Source: Candidatus Gemmiger faecigallinarum (GTDB lineage: Bacteria; Bacillota; Clostridia; Oscillospirales; Ruminococcaceae). Taken from it: a stretch of DNA of 50,849 bases. Every line of letters starts with the position of its first letter. The stretch's first letter is position 1. Below, piece after piece: positions 33,011 to 42,241 of the stretch. The position numbers and the translations under genes are program-made. The stretch is taken from NCBI GenBank assembly GCA_019120395.1, contig DWVD01000040.1, positions 1-50,849 on the forward strand, written 5' to 3'. The notes under the pieces were generated by a model. It had not been told where the DNA came from. It saw only the letters and a list, made by a program, of their open reading frames with translations, and did no database searches.

Positions 33011-34933
33011 TTACACCCAGTTGGCGCTGTTGGAGCTCTTGCCCTTCATCACATAGTCGGGGTTGGGGGTGTCCACCTTGTGCAGCACGGCGCTGTCGGT
33101 GCAGGCGCCGGCCTTGGCCTCAAAGCGGGTCTCCGGGTCCAGGCTGACCCGGAACTCAAACACCTTTTCGCCGCGCTTGGTCTCCACCAGCTGGCCGTCC
33201 TTGTACAGCGAAACTTCCGGCTGGTTGGAGTAGACCTTGACGGTGGTCTCGGCTTCGGGGCGGTCGGCATAACGCTTGCCGCAGATATGTACGAACGGCT
33301 CCTTGCTCCAGTAAGCCTTGTAGGCGTAGAAAGCGTCCTTCTTGATCTTGCGGTCAAAGGTGACCAGGCCCTTGTGGTTCATGCCCGGCTCGCCGCCCTG
33401 GTCGCGGGCGTCGGCGGCAAAGTCGAACATATTCCACACGTGGGAGCTCCACATATAGGGGTGGCGCTCAAAGCACTTGAGCATGAACTCGTGGTAGATG
33501 GCCTGGTATTCCTCGGTGTGGTCGCCGCGGTGGGGCTTGGAGGAGTGCAGGTTGGGCATGGCCTCGCAGCCGTACTCCGAATAGCCCAGGCAGCGGTTGG
33601 GGTAGCACAGGTGGAAGAAGTCGATCCACAGATCGTTCAGGAACAGGCCGGGCACGTACCAGCCCAGGTACAGGTTCCAGCTGACCAGGTCGGTCAGGTG
33701 GGCCACCTTGTTGAAGGGACCGCACATGGCGTAGCAGGCCAGGGTGGTGGGGCGGGTCTTGTCCATCTCGTGGCACAGGTCGTTGAGCACGCGGTGGTTG
33801 TCCAGCATGTCGGCCTTGTCCTTGGTGGAGATGGTGATCTCGTTGGAAACGCCCCAGCAGACGATGGAGGGGTGGTTGTAGTTCTGGGTGATCAGCTCTT
33901 TCATCTGGCTGATGGTGTTCTCGCGGCCATTGGGCATATGCTCCGAGATGTAGGGGATCTCGGCCCAGACGATCATGCCGTACTCGTCGCACAGGTCATA
34001 GAAATACTGCGCGTGCTGGTAGTGGGCCAGGCGGATGGTGTTGGCGCCGATCTCGCGGATCAGGTCCATATCCTCCTTGTGCATCTCTTTGGTCAGCGCG
34101 TTGCCGATGCCGCGGCGGTCCTGATGGCGGGACACGCCGTGCAGCGGGTACTTGCGGCCGTTGAGGAAGAAACCCTCTTTGGGATCGACGCGGAAGCTGC
34201 GCACGCCAAAGCGGCAGCCGACCTCGTCCACCGGCTTGCCGTTCTCGATCAGCTGCAGGGTGGCGGTGTACAGGTAGGGATCCTCGACGCCGTCCCACAG
34301 GTGGACGCGGGGGATGACCAGCTCCACATCGGCGCCCTTGCCGGAAGCGACGGTCTTGCCGTCGGCGTCGGTCAGGGTGACGGTAATCTCGGGATCCTTG
34401 ACGTTGGCCCAGCTCTCCACGCGGACCTTGCCGTCCTTGCCGTCCACCGTGGGAGTGACCTTGAAGCCGGGGCCGCCGAAATGGTCCATGTCAAAATGCG
34501 TCCTGGAGACGACCACCAGGTACACGTCGCGGTAGATGCCGCCGTAGAAGGTGAAGTCGGCCTTCTGGGGGTAGACGCGGTCGTTGCGGCTGTTGTCGGC
34601 CACAACGGTCAGCTCGTTCTCGTCCTTCAGCAGGGCGGTGACGTCGGCGCGGAAGGTGGAGTAGCCGCCGTCGTGGTGGATCACGTCCTTGCCGTTGAGG
34701 CTGACGTCCGCCGAGGCGTTGACACCCTCAAACTCCAGGTAGACCACCTGGGCAGCGGGGTCAAAGTCGGGGCGGGCAAAGGTCTTGGTGTAAGTGCAGC
34801 TGCCGCGCCAGTAGTCGTTGCCGCCGTCCTGGCCGTCGATGTTGTTCCAGGTATGGGGCACGTCGACGGTGGCGACGGACTTGTCCGGGCCGCAGAAATT
34901 CCAGCCCTTGTTCAGACAGATCTTGTTGCGCAT
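33011..34933 (-). CDS. GH2 family glycosidase, beta-galactosidase-like
   Basis: The 640-residue protein has the GH2 sugar-binding jelly roll (DVPHTWNNIDGQDGGNDYWRG to YRDVYL), an immunoglobulin-like domain and the TIM barrel. The barrel has the acid/base Glu365 in WGVSNEI and the nucleophile Glu453 in GYSEYGCEA. The GVSRHQDRRGIGNAL stretch and DAFYAYKAYWS are typical of short bacterial beta-galactosidases rather than glucuronidases. There is no signal peptide, so it is cytosolic. ATG 34933 follows GGAGAGGA. GH3 and the GPH symporter follow on the same strand and form a sugar-use unit. Confidence 0.9.
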   Translation of the reverse strand: MRNKICLNKGWNFCGPDKSVATVDVPHTWNNIDGQDGGNDYWRGSCTYTKTFARPDFDPAAQVVYLEFEGVNASADVSLNGKDVIHHDGGYSTFRADVTALLKDENELTVVADNSRNDRVYPQKADFTFYGGIYRDVYLVVVSRTHFDMDHFGGPGFKVTPTVDGKDGKVRVESWANVKDPEITVTLTDADGKTVASGKGADVELVIPRVHLWDGVEDPYLYTATLQLIENGKPVDEVGCRFGVRSFRVDPKEGFFLNGRKYPLHGVSRHQDRRGIGNALTKEMHKEDMDLIREIGANTIRLAHYQHAQYFYDLCDEYGMIVWAEIPYISEHMPNGRENTISQMKELITQNYNHPSIVCWGVSNEITISTKDKADMLDNHRVLNDLCHEMDKTRPTTLACYAMCGPFNKVAHLTDLVSWNLYLGWYVPGLFLNDLWIDFFHLCYPNRCLGYSEYGCEAMPNLHSSKPHRGDHTEEYQAIYHEFMLKCFERHPYMWSSHVWNMFDFAADARDQGGEPGMNHKGLVTFDRKIKKDAFYAYKAYWSKEPFVHICGKRYADRPEAETTVKVYSNQPEVSLYKDGQLVETKRGEKVFEFRVSLDPETRFEAKAGACTDSAVLHKVDTPNPDYVMKGKSSNSANWV

Positions 34934-35076
34934 GGTTTTCCTCTCCTTCTCCTGCGTGGACAGCCAAACGGGCAAATACGCCCCAGGGGATTTCATTCTG
35001 TAAAAATCCCTGCGGCGGCCTGCCCGGATTTGAGATGCGGCGCCACGGCGGCCGCCGCATACTGATAGAAATTCTG

Positions 35077-35104
35077 TATATAACTTAACATTTTGGACAC
35101 AAAA
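35077..35104 (-). promoter_or_regulatory. Probable promoter of GH2
   Basis: Minus-strand TTTTGT (35104-35099), a 16-base spacer and TATATA (35082-35077). The AT-rich context makes the exact elements uncertain. Confidence 0.45.
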
Positions 35105-35200
35105 TTTCAATGGTTTTTTCAGAAGTGGCTGCAAAAACGCCCTAAGTGGTTTTGACCTGCGCATAATTTTTTGTGAATTTTGTGCATCTTCCACAAATTT
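35098..35200. repeat. CACAAAATT-type repeats between GH2 and the polysaccharide locus
   Basis: CACAAAATTT (35098), AATTTTTTGTG (35165), AATTTTGTG (35176) and CACAAATTT (35192) form direct and inverted copies. The last two are an imperfect 9-bp palindrome with a 7-base spacer. They occupy the divergent gap 34934-35367, which otherwise holds no gene. They may be operators for the GH2 cluster. Confidence 0.45.
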
Positions 35201-35317
35201 GGAGAAACCGGCTTTTTTGCGGCCTTCCGCCGCGGGCCGGGCGGCCCGGCGGGAAAGCTCGCCCCCGCGGCGCCTGCGCGGCGCGGACAAGGGCTTTTCT
35301 TTTATGCGCTGAAAGGG

Positions 35318-35323
35318 TATAAT
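35318..35323 (+). promoter_or_regulatory. -10 of the polysaccharide locus promoter
   Basis: A consensus TATAAT lies 45 bases before the first glycosyltransferase. The -35 region (TTTTCT at 17-base spacing) is poor, so an activator may be needed. Confidence 0.5.
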
Positions 35324-35367
35324 AAACCGATAAGATCCCGCCGGACAGGGAAGAGGAGGCGCGCCGC

Positions 35368-36603
35368 ATGGACAAGCTGCAACAGGACCCGCCCCGGCGC
35401 ATTTTGCTGGTGCACACCCACTACCGGCTGCCCGGCGGCGAGGACGCCGTCTTTGCCGCCGAGCGGGCGCTGCTGGAGGCCCGCGGCCACCAGGTGTTCG
35501 TGTACGAGCGTTCCAACGCCGAGGCGGACGGCAGCCTTTGGCAGAAACTGCTGCTGCCGCTGCGGGCGGTGTACAGCCGTAAGGCATACCGGGAGGTGCG
35601 GGCGCTGATCCGCAAACACCAGATCCAGCTGGTGCATGTGCACAACACCCTGCTGGTCACCAGCCCGTCGGTGTTCTGGGCCTGCTTTGCCGAGGGCGTG
35701 CCGGCGGTGCAGACGCTGCACAACTTCCGGCTGTTCTGCCCCAACGGCGTGTTTCTGCGTCAGGGCAAAGTATGCGAGGACTGCCCCCGCCGCAGCCTGC
35801 TGTGCGCGGTGCACCGCCGCTGCTACCGGGGCAGTCTGGCGCAAAGCGCCGTCTGCGCCTTTGTGTACGGCTTCCACCGCCTGCTGGGCACATATAAAAA
35901 GGTTGCTTTGTTCACCCCCACCGAATTTGACCGGCAGAAGCTGCTGGAATGCAACGCCCGGCACAGGGTGTTCGACCCGGAAAAGCTGTTCGTCAAGCCC
36001 AACCCGGTGTCTGCGCCGCTGCCCGCTGGGCAGGACGCCCCGCTGCCCATGGCGGCGCGGAAAAACCAGGTGCTGTATGCCGGCCGCCTGGAGGAGCTGA
36101 AAGGCCTGCGCACGGTGCTGGCCGCCTGGCAGCTGCTGGAATCCGACCCGGCCGCGCCCCGCCTTGTTATTGCCGGCGACGGCCCGCTGGACGCCTGGGC
36201 CAGAGAGAACGCCGGGTCGAACGTGGAATTTGCCGGTCGGCTGGCCCCCGATGCGCTGCACGCCGAGATGGCCCGCAGCCTGGCCGTGGCGGCCGCCAGC
36301 CTGTGCTACGAGAGCTTTGCCCTGGTGCCCGCCGAGGCCCACCTTTTGGGCACGCCGGTGCTGGCCAGCGATATCGGCAACGTGGGCGCGGCGGTGACGC
36401 CCGGGGTGGACGGCGCGCGCTTTGCCCCCGGCGACCCGGCCGCGCTGGCCGATGCGGTGCGCGCGCTGGCCGCCAACCCGGAGCAGTACGACCCCGACGC
36501 CATCCGCGCCGGGGCGCTGGCCCGCTACGGCGGCCCCCCCGACGCCGACTATGCCCGGCTGATGGAGGGGTACCGGCAGGTGCTGGAAGCCAACCGCCGC
36601 TGA
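35368..36603 (+). CDS. GT4 glycosyltransferase
   Basis: The 411-residue GT-B enzyme has an N-terminal Rossmann half starting ILLVHTHYRLPGGEDAV and a cysteine-rich stretch (GKVCEDCPRRSLLCAVHRRC) seen in one group of GT4 capsule enzymes. The C-terminal half has VLYAGRLEELKGL and the ESFALVPAEAHLLGTPVLASD nucleotide-sugar site (EX7E). It transfers a sugar from a nucleotide donor in the cytosol with retention. ATG 35368 follows GAGGAGG. It opens the polysaccharide locus; a repeat block of 430 bp separates it from the next gene. Confidence 0.9.
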   Translation: MDKLQQDPPRRILLVHTHYRLPGGEDAVFAAERALLEARGHQVFVYERSNAEADGSLWQKLLLPLRAVYSRKAYREVRALIRKHQIQLVHVHNTLLVTSPSVFWACFAEGVPAVQTLHNFRLFCPNGVFLRQGKVCEDCPRRSLLCAVHRRCYRGSLAQSAVCAFVYGFHRLLGTYKKVALFTPTEFDRQKLLECNARHRVFDPEKLFVKPNPVSAPLPAGQDAPLPMAARKNQVLYAGRLEELKGLRTVLAAWQLLESDPAAPRLVIAGDGPLDAWARENAGSNVEFAGRLAPDALHAEMARSLAVAAASLCYESFALVPAEAHLLGTPVLASDIGNVGAAVTPGVDGARFAPGDPAALADAVRALAANPEQYDPDAIRAGALARYGGPPDADYARLMEGYRQVLEANRR

Positions 36604-37034
36604 CGCCGCCTTACAGGTTTCGGCGGCGCCTTGCCGGAACAGAGCGGCGGTGCCGATCGCCGCGCCCCCTGCGTAGGGGACGATGCTTGCATCGTCCCGC
36701 CGCCCGGCGGCGGATGCCTCCCCCGGGCTGGCAACCCATTCGCCCCAAATTGTAGGGCGGGCGTTCTCGCCCGCCGGGGAGGTTCGCGGCGGCCGCCAAG
36801 CCCTCCAGGCCGATGGCAAGCATCGGCCCCTACGCCAAGGTCGCTTCTGCCAACCCGGTCAGCATGCGTTTGCCGCAAACCCGGCGGCGGATGCCTCCCC
36901 CGGTCTGTCGACCCGTTCGCCCCAAATTGTAGGGCGGGCGTTCTCGCCCGCCGGGGGAGGTTCGCGGCCGCGCCACGTTCCCCTGGCCGCGCCAAAACTC
37001 CTCATTCCTGATTCTTCTATCATAAGGTGTTCCC
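36604..37034. repeat. Intergenic palindromic repeat block 1
   Basis: This 431-bp gap has no gene. It holds a GTAGGG-headed palindrome of the GACGATGC/GCATCGTC type (36673-36698) and two GGCGGGCG-TTCT-CGCCCGCC palindromes each preceded by TTGTAG (36756-36775 and 36933-36952). An inverted CGATG/CATCGG palindrome ends in CCCTAC (36808-36833). About 76 bp around the two GGCGGGCG copies (36704-36779, 36881-36956) form a direct repeat with few mismatches. The same modules recur at 43274-44133 and 49881-50145. Confidence 0.85.
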
Positions 37035-38030
37035 ATGAACCAGCTCTATCGCGCTTTGCACATGCCGCCCAAACGGCTTTTCAAAAAACTTACCGGCCAA
37101 AAGGAGATCTACACCATTGCGGTGCGGCGCATCCCCGCCGACGAGCCGCTGCCCGCCCTGGGCGAGGGTGCCTTCACACCGCTGCCCTTCGACGGCAGGA
37201 CCTGGTACGCCGACCCGCTGCTCTACGTGCGGGACGGCGCGCGCTATATCTTCTGCGAGGCCTTTGACCTGGCCGCCGGGCGGGGGGACATTGCGGTCAT
37301 CCCGCTGTCGGACGACGGCCGCTTCGGCACGCCGCAGGTGGTACTGTCCACCGGCAGCCACCTGTCCTTTCCCACCGTGTTTGACTGGAACGGCGAGACC
37401 TGGATGCTGCCCGAATCCAGCGCCGAGCATACCCTGACCCTTTACCGCTGCGCCGAATTTCCCGGAAAATGGGAGCAGGCCGCCCGCTTTGCCGTGGGCT
37501 GCGAGATCTGCGACACCATCCTGCTCTCCGCTGCCGATGACGCCCTGACCCTGCTGGCCAGCGAGACCCGGCCCGAAAACCAGCTGTACACCCGCTACCG
37601 CCGGTTCACCCTGCGCCGCGCCCGCCCCGCCGCCGAGGGCGAGGTGGGCACCGGCGACGAGGTGGAGTCCGGCGCCTTTGTGCTGGAGCCAGACGAGCCC
37701 TTCAACCTGCAGCATCGGGAGTTCGGGCTGGGCTTCCGCAACGCCGGGCCGCTGTTCACGCTGGGCGGGCAGGTCATCCGGCCTACCCAGGTCAGCACCA
37801 AGGTGGATTACGGCGTCTACCTGCAGTTTTTTGCCCGCCGCGGCGCCAGCGAGGTGCCGCTTTGCGCCGCCGAGCCCCATATCGTGCAGATCGACGGCCT
37901 TGCGCCGGAGGACGTGGTGGGTATCCACACTTACTGCCGGGACGACCGTTTTGAGATCATCGACGCCCGCTACCTGACCCGGCTGCCGCAAACGGCGCAG
38001 GCCGCCGAAGCGCCGGCGTCGAAAGCCTGA
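37035..38030 (+). CDS. Beta-propeller protein of the GINT1 N-terminal type
   Basis: The 331-residue protein shows repeated propeller-like blades: WYADPLLYVRDGARYIFCEAFD, GSHLSFPTVFDWNGETWMLPESS, TLYRC...FPGKWEQ and a FGLGFRNAGP region. This pattern is that of the GH43-like five-bladed domain found in glucosamine-inositolphosphorylceramide-transferase-like proteins and in many capsule loci. Its reaction in bacteria is not established; it may be a transferase or a glycan-binding partner. ATG 37035 follows AAGGTG. It begins the second gene block, with the next gene 45 bases downstream. Confidence 0.72.
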   Translation: MNQLYRALHMPPKRLFKKLTGQKEIYTIAVRRIPADEPLPALGEGAFTPLPFDGRTWYADPLLYVRDGARYIFCEAFDLAAGRGDIAVIPLSDDGRFGTPQVVLSTGSHLSFPTVFDWNGETWMLPESSAEHTLTLYRCAEFPGKWEQAARFAVGCEICDTILLSAADDALTLLASETRPENQLYTRYRRFTLRRARPAAEGEVGTGDEVESGAFVLEPDEPFNLQHREFGLGFRNAGPLFTLGGQVIRPTQVSTKVDYGVYLQFFARRGASEVPLCAAEPHIVQIDGLAPEDVVGIHTYCRDDRFEIIDARYLTRLPQTAQAAEAPASKA

Positions 38031-38075
38031 ACCGTACGGCCGGCAAATTTGTTGAATTGTTCAAGGGAGGCCCTC

Positions 38076-39194
38076 ATGCTCACCATTGGTATCCCGCAGC
38101 TGTACTGCGGCGCATCCGGCCAAAAAGGAGCCTACAACCGGCAGGAGGTCGGCCTGGCCCGCGCTTTTGCGGCGCTGGGCTGCCGTGCGGTGGCCATCTA
38201 CCCGGACACCGGCCTTTCCGCCCCCAAAGCCGAGGACCTGGAACCGATGGTCCGGGTGCTGTACTTACCGGCGCGGGCGCTGGGCGTCCACGCCTTTTAT
38301 AAAAGCTGGCAGCCGCTTTTGGACGAAAAGATCGACGCCGTCCATGTGATGGGCGACAATTCGCTGGGCGTGCCGGGGCTGTACCGCTTCTGCCAAAAGC
38401 ACGGCATCTATTTTTACAGCCAGCTGGGCGCGCTGAAAAGCGCCAGCGATTCCGCCGCCGTCCGCCTTGTGATGGACCTGCTGCTGCGGCGCAACCTGGC
38501 CGTCTACCGCAAGACCCCCGCCTACGCCAAGACTCCCGCCGCAGCCGCCGAGCTGCAAAGCCTGGGCGTGCCCTGCGCGGGGGTGATGCCGGTGGGGCTG
38601 GACACCGCCGTCATCCCCATGATCCCCGGCGAAAAAAAGGACATCCGCACCGAGCTGGAGCTGGACCCGGACGCAAAGTATCTGCTGTTTGTGGGGCGCA
38701 TCGACCCCTACAAGCGCCCCATGGCGCTGCCGCCGCTGATGCAGGCGCTGGGCCCGGACTGGAACCTGATCGTCATCGGCCAGGGCAGCCAGGCACAGGC
38801 GCTGGACACGGCGCTGGCCCCGCTGGGCCCGCGGTACCGGCGCATCCCCAAGCTGCCCAACACGGCGGTGCATGCCTACTACCACGCCTGCGACGTGTTT
38901 GTGAATTTGAACGACCGGGAAATTTTCGGCATGAGCCTGCTGGAAGCAATGTACGCCGGCTGCCCGCCCGTCGCCCGCCGCGCCCCCGGCCCGGAGCTGA
39001 TCATCGAGGACGGCGTCTCCGGCGTGCTGGCGGATTCCGACCGGGAGTTGCCCGCGGCGGTGCGCCGCGCGGCGGCGGTGCCGGCCATGGGCTACGCCGC
39101 CCAGCGCCGGATCAACGAACATTTTTTGTGGGGCAACAGCGCCGAGACGGCGCTGACCATGCTGACGCAGAAAGGGGTGCGCGCCCATGGATAA
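38076..39194 (+). CDS. GT4-like glycosyltransferase
   Basis: The 372-residue protein has a GT-B layout: an N-terminal part with GAYNRQEVGLARAFAALG and a C-terminal part with LLFVGRIDPYKRPMAL, VNLNDREIFGMSLLEAMYAGCPPVARRAPGPELI, the GT4 nucleotide-sugar site. ATG 38076 follows AAGGGAGG. Its end overlaps the next gene by 8 bases, so the pair is co-translated. Acceptor and donor are unknown. Confidence 0.9.
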   Translation: MLTIGIPQLYCGASGQKGAYNRQEVGLARAFAALGCRAVAIYPDTGLSAPKAEDLEPMVRVLYLPARALGVHAFYKSWQPLLDEKIDAVHVMGDNSLGVPGLYRFCQKHGIYFYSQLGALKSASDSAAVRLVMDLLLRRNLAVYRKTPAYAKTPAAAAELQSLGVPCAGVMPVGLDTAVIPMIPGEKKDIRTELELDPDAKYLLFVGRIDPYKRPMALPPLMQALGPDWNLIVIGQGSQAQALDTALAPLGPRYRRIPKLPNTAVHAYYHACDVFVNLNDREIFGMSLLEAMYAGCPPVARRAPGPELIIEDGVSGVLADSDRELPAAVRRAAAVPAMGYAAQRRINEHFLWGNSAETALTMLTQKGVRAHG

Positions 39195-40122
39195 CGACGC
39201 CAAACTGCTGCAAAAGGCCCGCGACCTGTACAAGGGCCTGCGTTTTGGCTGGCGGTACCGCGGCGTGCCGGTGATGGACGCCGCCGCCGGCAACGATTAC
39301 ATCGCCCAGTGCATCCGCTGGGGGCACCCGTTCTACGCCGGGCGGTGCGGCGCCACCGAGATGCGCTGCATGGCCGAGTATCTGGCCGCCAAAAATCCCG
39401 CCGACACCGGCGATGAGGGGCGTTTTTCCCCCAAGATCCGCGCCGAGATGCGCAACCTGTCCGGTATGTTCCCCACCGACGACGTCACGCTGGCCCGTTT
39501 CTGCGAGGTATACGCCGACGCCGCCCACGGCGCCGACCTGCTGGCGTTGTGGGACGTGGGCGCCGAGCGGGAGGTCATCCGCGGCTGCGGGGAGGACACC
39601 CGCTTTACCAAACTGCGGGCGCTGGAGCCTTACTACCACGCCGGCCCCTGGACCGCCGCGCTGGCGGGCAAGCGGGTTTTGGTGGTGCACCCCTTTGCCG
39701 AGACCATCCGCCGCCAGTACGCCCGCCGGGAGCAGCTGTTCCAGAACCCGGAAGTCCTGCCGGAATTTGCCAGCCTGCGGGTGGTGCCGGCGGTGCAGGG
39801 CCTGGGCGGGCAGGAGACCGGCTACGCCACCTGGTTCGACGCACTGGACTGGATGAAGCACCAGATCGCCGCCGAGCCCTTTGACGTGGCCGTCATCGGG
39901 GCGGGGGCCTACGGCCTGCCGCTGGCCGCCTACTGCGCCGGCCATCTGCGCCGCCAGGCGGTGCAGATGGCCGGTGCCACCCAGCTTTTGTTCGGCATCC
40001 GCGGCAAACGCTGGGACAGCCATCCGGTGATCTCCAAGCTGTACAACGACGCCTGGGTCCGCCCCGGCGACAGCGAAGGCATCCGCAACAAGGACGCCGT
40101 GGAGGGCGGAAGCTACTGGTAA
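39187..40122 (+). CDS. GT-D-fold glycosyltransferase-like protein
   Basis: The 311-residue protein has the GT-D/DUF1792 signature GRCGATE (Arg53 to Glu58), where family members read RxGxxE. Further features are the substrate-loop region LARFCEVYADAAHGADLLALWD and the C-terminal VAVIGAGAYGLPLAAYC, MAGATQLLFGIRGKRWD. GT-D enzymes are a rare, metal-dependent fold used in adhesin and capsule glycosylation. The neighbours support a role in polysaccharide assembly. Start ATG 39187 lies inside the end of the previous gene. Confidence 0.8.
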   Translation: MDNDAKLLQKARDLYKGLRFGWRYRGVPVMDAAAGNDYIAQCIRWGHPFYAGRCGATEMRCMAEYLAAKNPADTGDEGRFSPKIRAEMRNLSGMFPTDDVTLARFCEVYADAAHGADLLALWDVGAEREVIRGCGEDTRFTKLRALEPYYHAGPWTAALAGKRVLVVHPFAETIRRQYARREQLFQNPEVLPEFASLRVVPAVQGLGGQETGYATWFDALDWMKHQIAAEPFDVAVIGAGAYGLPLAAYCAGHLRRQAVQMAGATQLLFGIRGKRWDSHPVISKLYNDAWVRPGDSEGIRNKDAVEGGSYW

Positions 40123-40169
40123 ACCGGCCGCGCCGGATTTTTCCACACTGTATCCGAAGGGAGCCACCC

Positions 40170-41309
40170 ATGCGCATTTTAATGATCGGCAGCGCGCTGA
40201 CCGTCAACGGCGGCATCCAGCGGTATATCCTGAACCTGCTGGGCTCGATGGACCTGGACCGCTATCCCGTCGACCTTTTGGCCACCCGCGCGCCCGCGGG
40301 CGTGCCCAGCGGCGAGGAGGAACTGCGCGCCGCCGGGGTGAAAAACATCTTCTGGATGCCCGGCGACGACAAACAGCGGCTGTTTTTCTACCGCGGCTTT
40401 TTCAGGGAGCATCCGGGGTACGACATCATCCATTTCCACACCACCAGCAAGGTCAACGCCCTGGCCTGCGGCGTCATCCGGCATGCCTGCCCCGGCGCAA
40501 AGCTGATCGTCCACAGCCATATCGTCTACCCGCCCGTGACGCTGGCCTGGCGGGCGGCGCACCTTTTGTACCAGCACTGGGCCGATTATTTTTTGGGGTG
40601 CAGCGTGGCTGCCGGGCGGTTTGTCTTTGGGCCGAAGATCGACCAAAAGCCCAACTTTGCGGTGGCCTGCAACGCGGTGGACAAGGGCCGCTTTTTCCCC
40701 GACGCCGCCGCCCGCGCCGCCGTGCGCGCCCGCTACGGCGTGGCAGACACCGAGCGCCTGGCCGGTTTTGTGGGGCGGTACAACCACCAGAAAAACCTGC
40801 TGTACCTGCTGGACATCTTTGCGGCCATGCGCGCCAAAGACCCGACCTGGAAGCTGATGCTGGTGGGCGGCGGCGAGGACCAGCCCGCCGTGGACGCCAA
40901 GATCGCCGCGCTAAGGCTGGGGGACAGCGTCATCCAGACCGGCGTGCAGAGCGACGTGCCCGCCTTTATGAACACCTTTGACCTGTTTTTGCTGCCCAGC
41001 GAGTTCGAGGGCAGCCCGGTGACGCTGGTGGAGGCCCAGGGCTGCGGCCTGCCCTGCCTGGCTTCCACCAATGTGCCGCCCGACGGCGCGGTGACCGGGC
41101 TGGTGCAGTTTCTGCCGCTGGAGACCCCCTTTGCCGCCTGGGCGGACGCCGCGCTGGCCGCGGCGAACCACGGCCCCCACCAAAGCCGCTGGGACGCCCT
41201 GGCCGCCGCCGGCTACGAGCTGGGCGAAGCCGCCCGCCGCATGCAGGCGCTGTACGACCGCCTTGCCCCCAACGCCAGACCCGACGCCCAAAAGGAGGCC
41301 GCCCCATGA
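40170..41309 (+). CDS. GT4 glycosyltransferase (EpsF-like)
   Basis: The 379-residue GT-B protein begins MIGSALTVNGGIQRYILNLL and has IIHFHTTSKVN, GFVGRYNHQKNLLYLLD and the donor site LPSEFEGSPVTLVEAQGCGLPCLAS. It resembles the exopolysaccharide GT4 enzymes EpsF/CapM. ATG 40170 follows GAAGGGAG. Its stop overlaps the GT11 start (ATGA). Confidence 0.9.
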   Translation: MRILMIGSALTVNGGIQRYILNLLGSMDLDRYPVDLLATRAPAGVPSGEEELRAAGVKNIFWMPGDDKQRLFFYRGFFREHPGYDIIHFHTTSKVNALACGVIRHACPGAKLIVHSHIVYPPVTLAWRAAHLLYQHWADYFLGCSVAAGRFVFGPKIDQKPNFAVACNAVDKGRFFPDAAARAAVRARYGVADTERLAGFVGRYNHQKNLLYLLDIFAAMRAKDPTWKLMLVGGGEDQPAVDAKIAALRLGDSVIQTGVQSDVPAFMNTFDLFLLPSEFEGSPVTLVEAQGCGLPCLASTNVPPDGAVTGLVQFLPLETPFAAWADAALAAANHGPHQSRWDALAAAGYELGEAARRMQALYDRLAPNARPDAQKEAAP

Positions 41310-42238
41310 TCTATGCCGAACTGACCGGCGGGCTGGGCAACCAGATGTTCGTCTACGCCTTTGCCCGGGCGCTTTCGCTGCGCTGCGGCGAGGGACTGGT
41401 CCTGATCGACCGGCAGGACTGGCAGGGCGGCGCGCCCGCCCACACCGTCTGCACGCTGGGCGCGCTGCGCCTGCCGCCGGAGGTCAGGATCGAAGCGGGG
41501 GAGGGCTACGCCAAACGGCATCTGCCGCTGCAAAACGCGCTGAAAGCCCTGATGATCCGCCGCGAACAGGCCGGCGGCATGATGGCCCGCGACTGGCACG
41601 GCTTTGAGGCCAAGGCCGCGCCGTGGCTCAACCGGCTGGGGCTGCACTTTGTCACCGACGGCTACATCCCCTGCCGCCGCGGCCCCGGCCGCCATGCGCT
41701 GGACCTGCTGGCCTGGGGCTATTTCCAGAGCGAGGCCTATTTTGCCGATTTCCGGGACGCCGTCTGCGCCGAGCTGCGGCCCGCCGCCGCGCCCGACCCG
41801 GACCTGGCCTCGGCCATTTTGTCCCAGCCGGCGGCGGTGTGCCTGCACATCCGCCGGGGGGACTACCAGAACCCGGAGAACGCCGCGCTGCAGGTGTGCA
41901 CCTCCGGCTACTACGCCCGCTGCTGCCGCGCCCTGCGGGACGCCTGCCCCGGTGCAACGCTGTTCGTCTTTTCGGACGATATCTTGTGGGCGCAGGACCA
42001 CCTGGACACCGCCGGGCTGCCGGCGGAGTACATCACCCCCGGCAGCGCCGCCCACGACCTGGCGCTGATGCAGCTGTGCCGGCATTTCATCCTCAGCAAT
42101 TCCACCTACAGCTGGTGGGCGCAGTACCTGGGCGACGCGCCGGACAAGCTGGTGTTCGCCCCCGACCGCTGGTACGCCAACGGCAAGCAGAGCGCCCTCT
42201 ACCTGCCCGGCTGGCGGCTGGTGGCGGCAGGGGACTGA
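41306..42238 (+). CDS. GT11 alpha-1,2-fucosyltransferase
   Basis: The 310-residue protein shows all GT11 motifs: ELTGGLGNQMFVYAFARAL at the N-terminus, HIRRGDY (181-187) for GDP-fucose binding, FVFSDDILWAQ and FILSNSTYSWWAQYL (261-275). GT11 enzymes add alpha-1,2-linked fucose to galactose, which makes an H-antigen-like unit, in the cytosol with inversion. A GT6 enzyme of the ABO type is encoded 4.4 kb downstream, so a blood-group-like epitope is possible. The start overlaps the previous gene by 4 bases. No GDP-fucose synthesis gene lies in the window. Confidence 0.92.
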   Translation: MIYAELTGGLGNQMFVYAFARALSLRCGEGLVLIDRQDWQGGAPAHTVCTLGALRLPPEVRIEAGEGYAKRHLPLQNALKALMIRREQAGGMMARDWHGFEAKAAPWLNRLGLHFVTDGYIPCRRGPGRHALDLLAWGYFQSEAYFADFRDAVCAELRPAAAPDPDLASAILSQPAAVCLHIRRGDYQNPENAALQVCTSGYYARCCRALRDACPGATLFVFSDDILWAQDHLDTAGLPAEYITPGSAAHDLALMQLCRHFILSNSTYSWWAQYLGDAPDKLVFAPDRWYANGKQSALYLPGWRLVAAGD

Positions 42239-42241
42239 GAA

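Noticed and set aside
33011..34933. GH2 as a beta-glucuronidase
   Set aside because: The residues around the barrel end and the DAFYAYKAYWS context fit beta-galactosidases better; the glucuronate-binding N-x-K motif is not evident. Not fully excluded.
29795..35065. Open frame of 1756 codons opposite GH3 and GH2
   Set aside because: Val/Gly/Ala/His-rich text without domains, caused by codon bias on the opposite strand; GH3 and GH2 on minus have intact catalytic motifs.
36549..37036. Short frames inside repeat block 1
   Set aside because: They translate the palindromes (repeated RRARTPALQF-like text) and have no ribosome-binding site or conservation sign.
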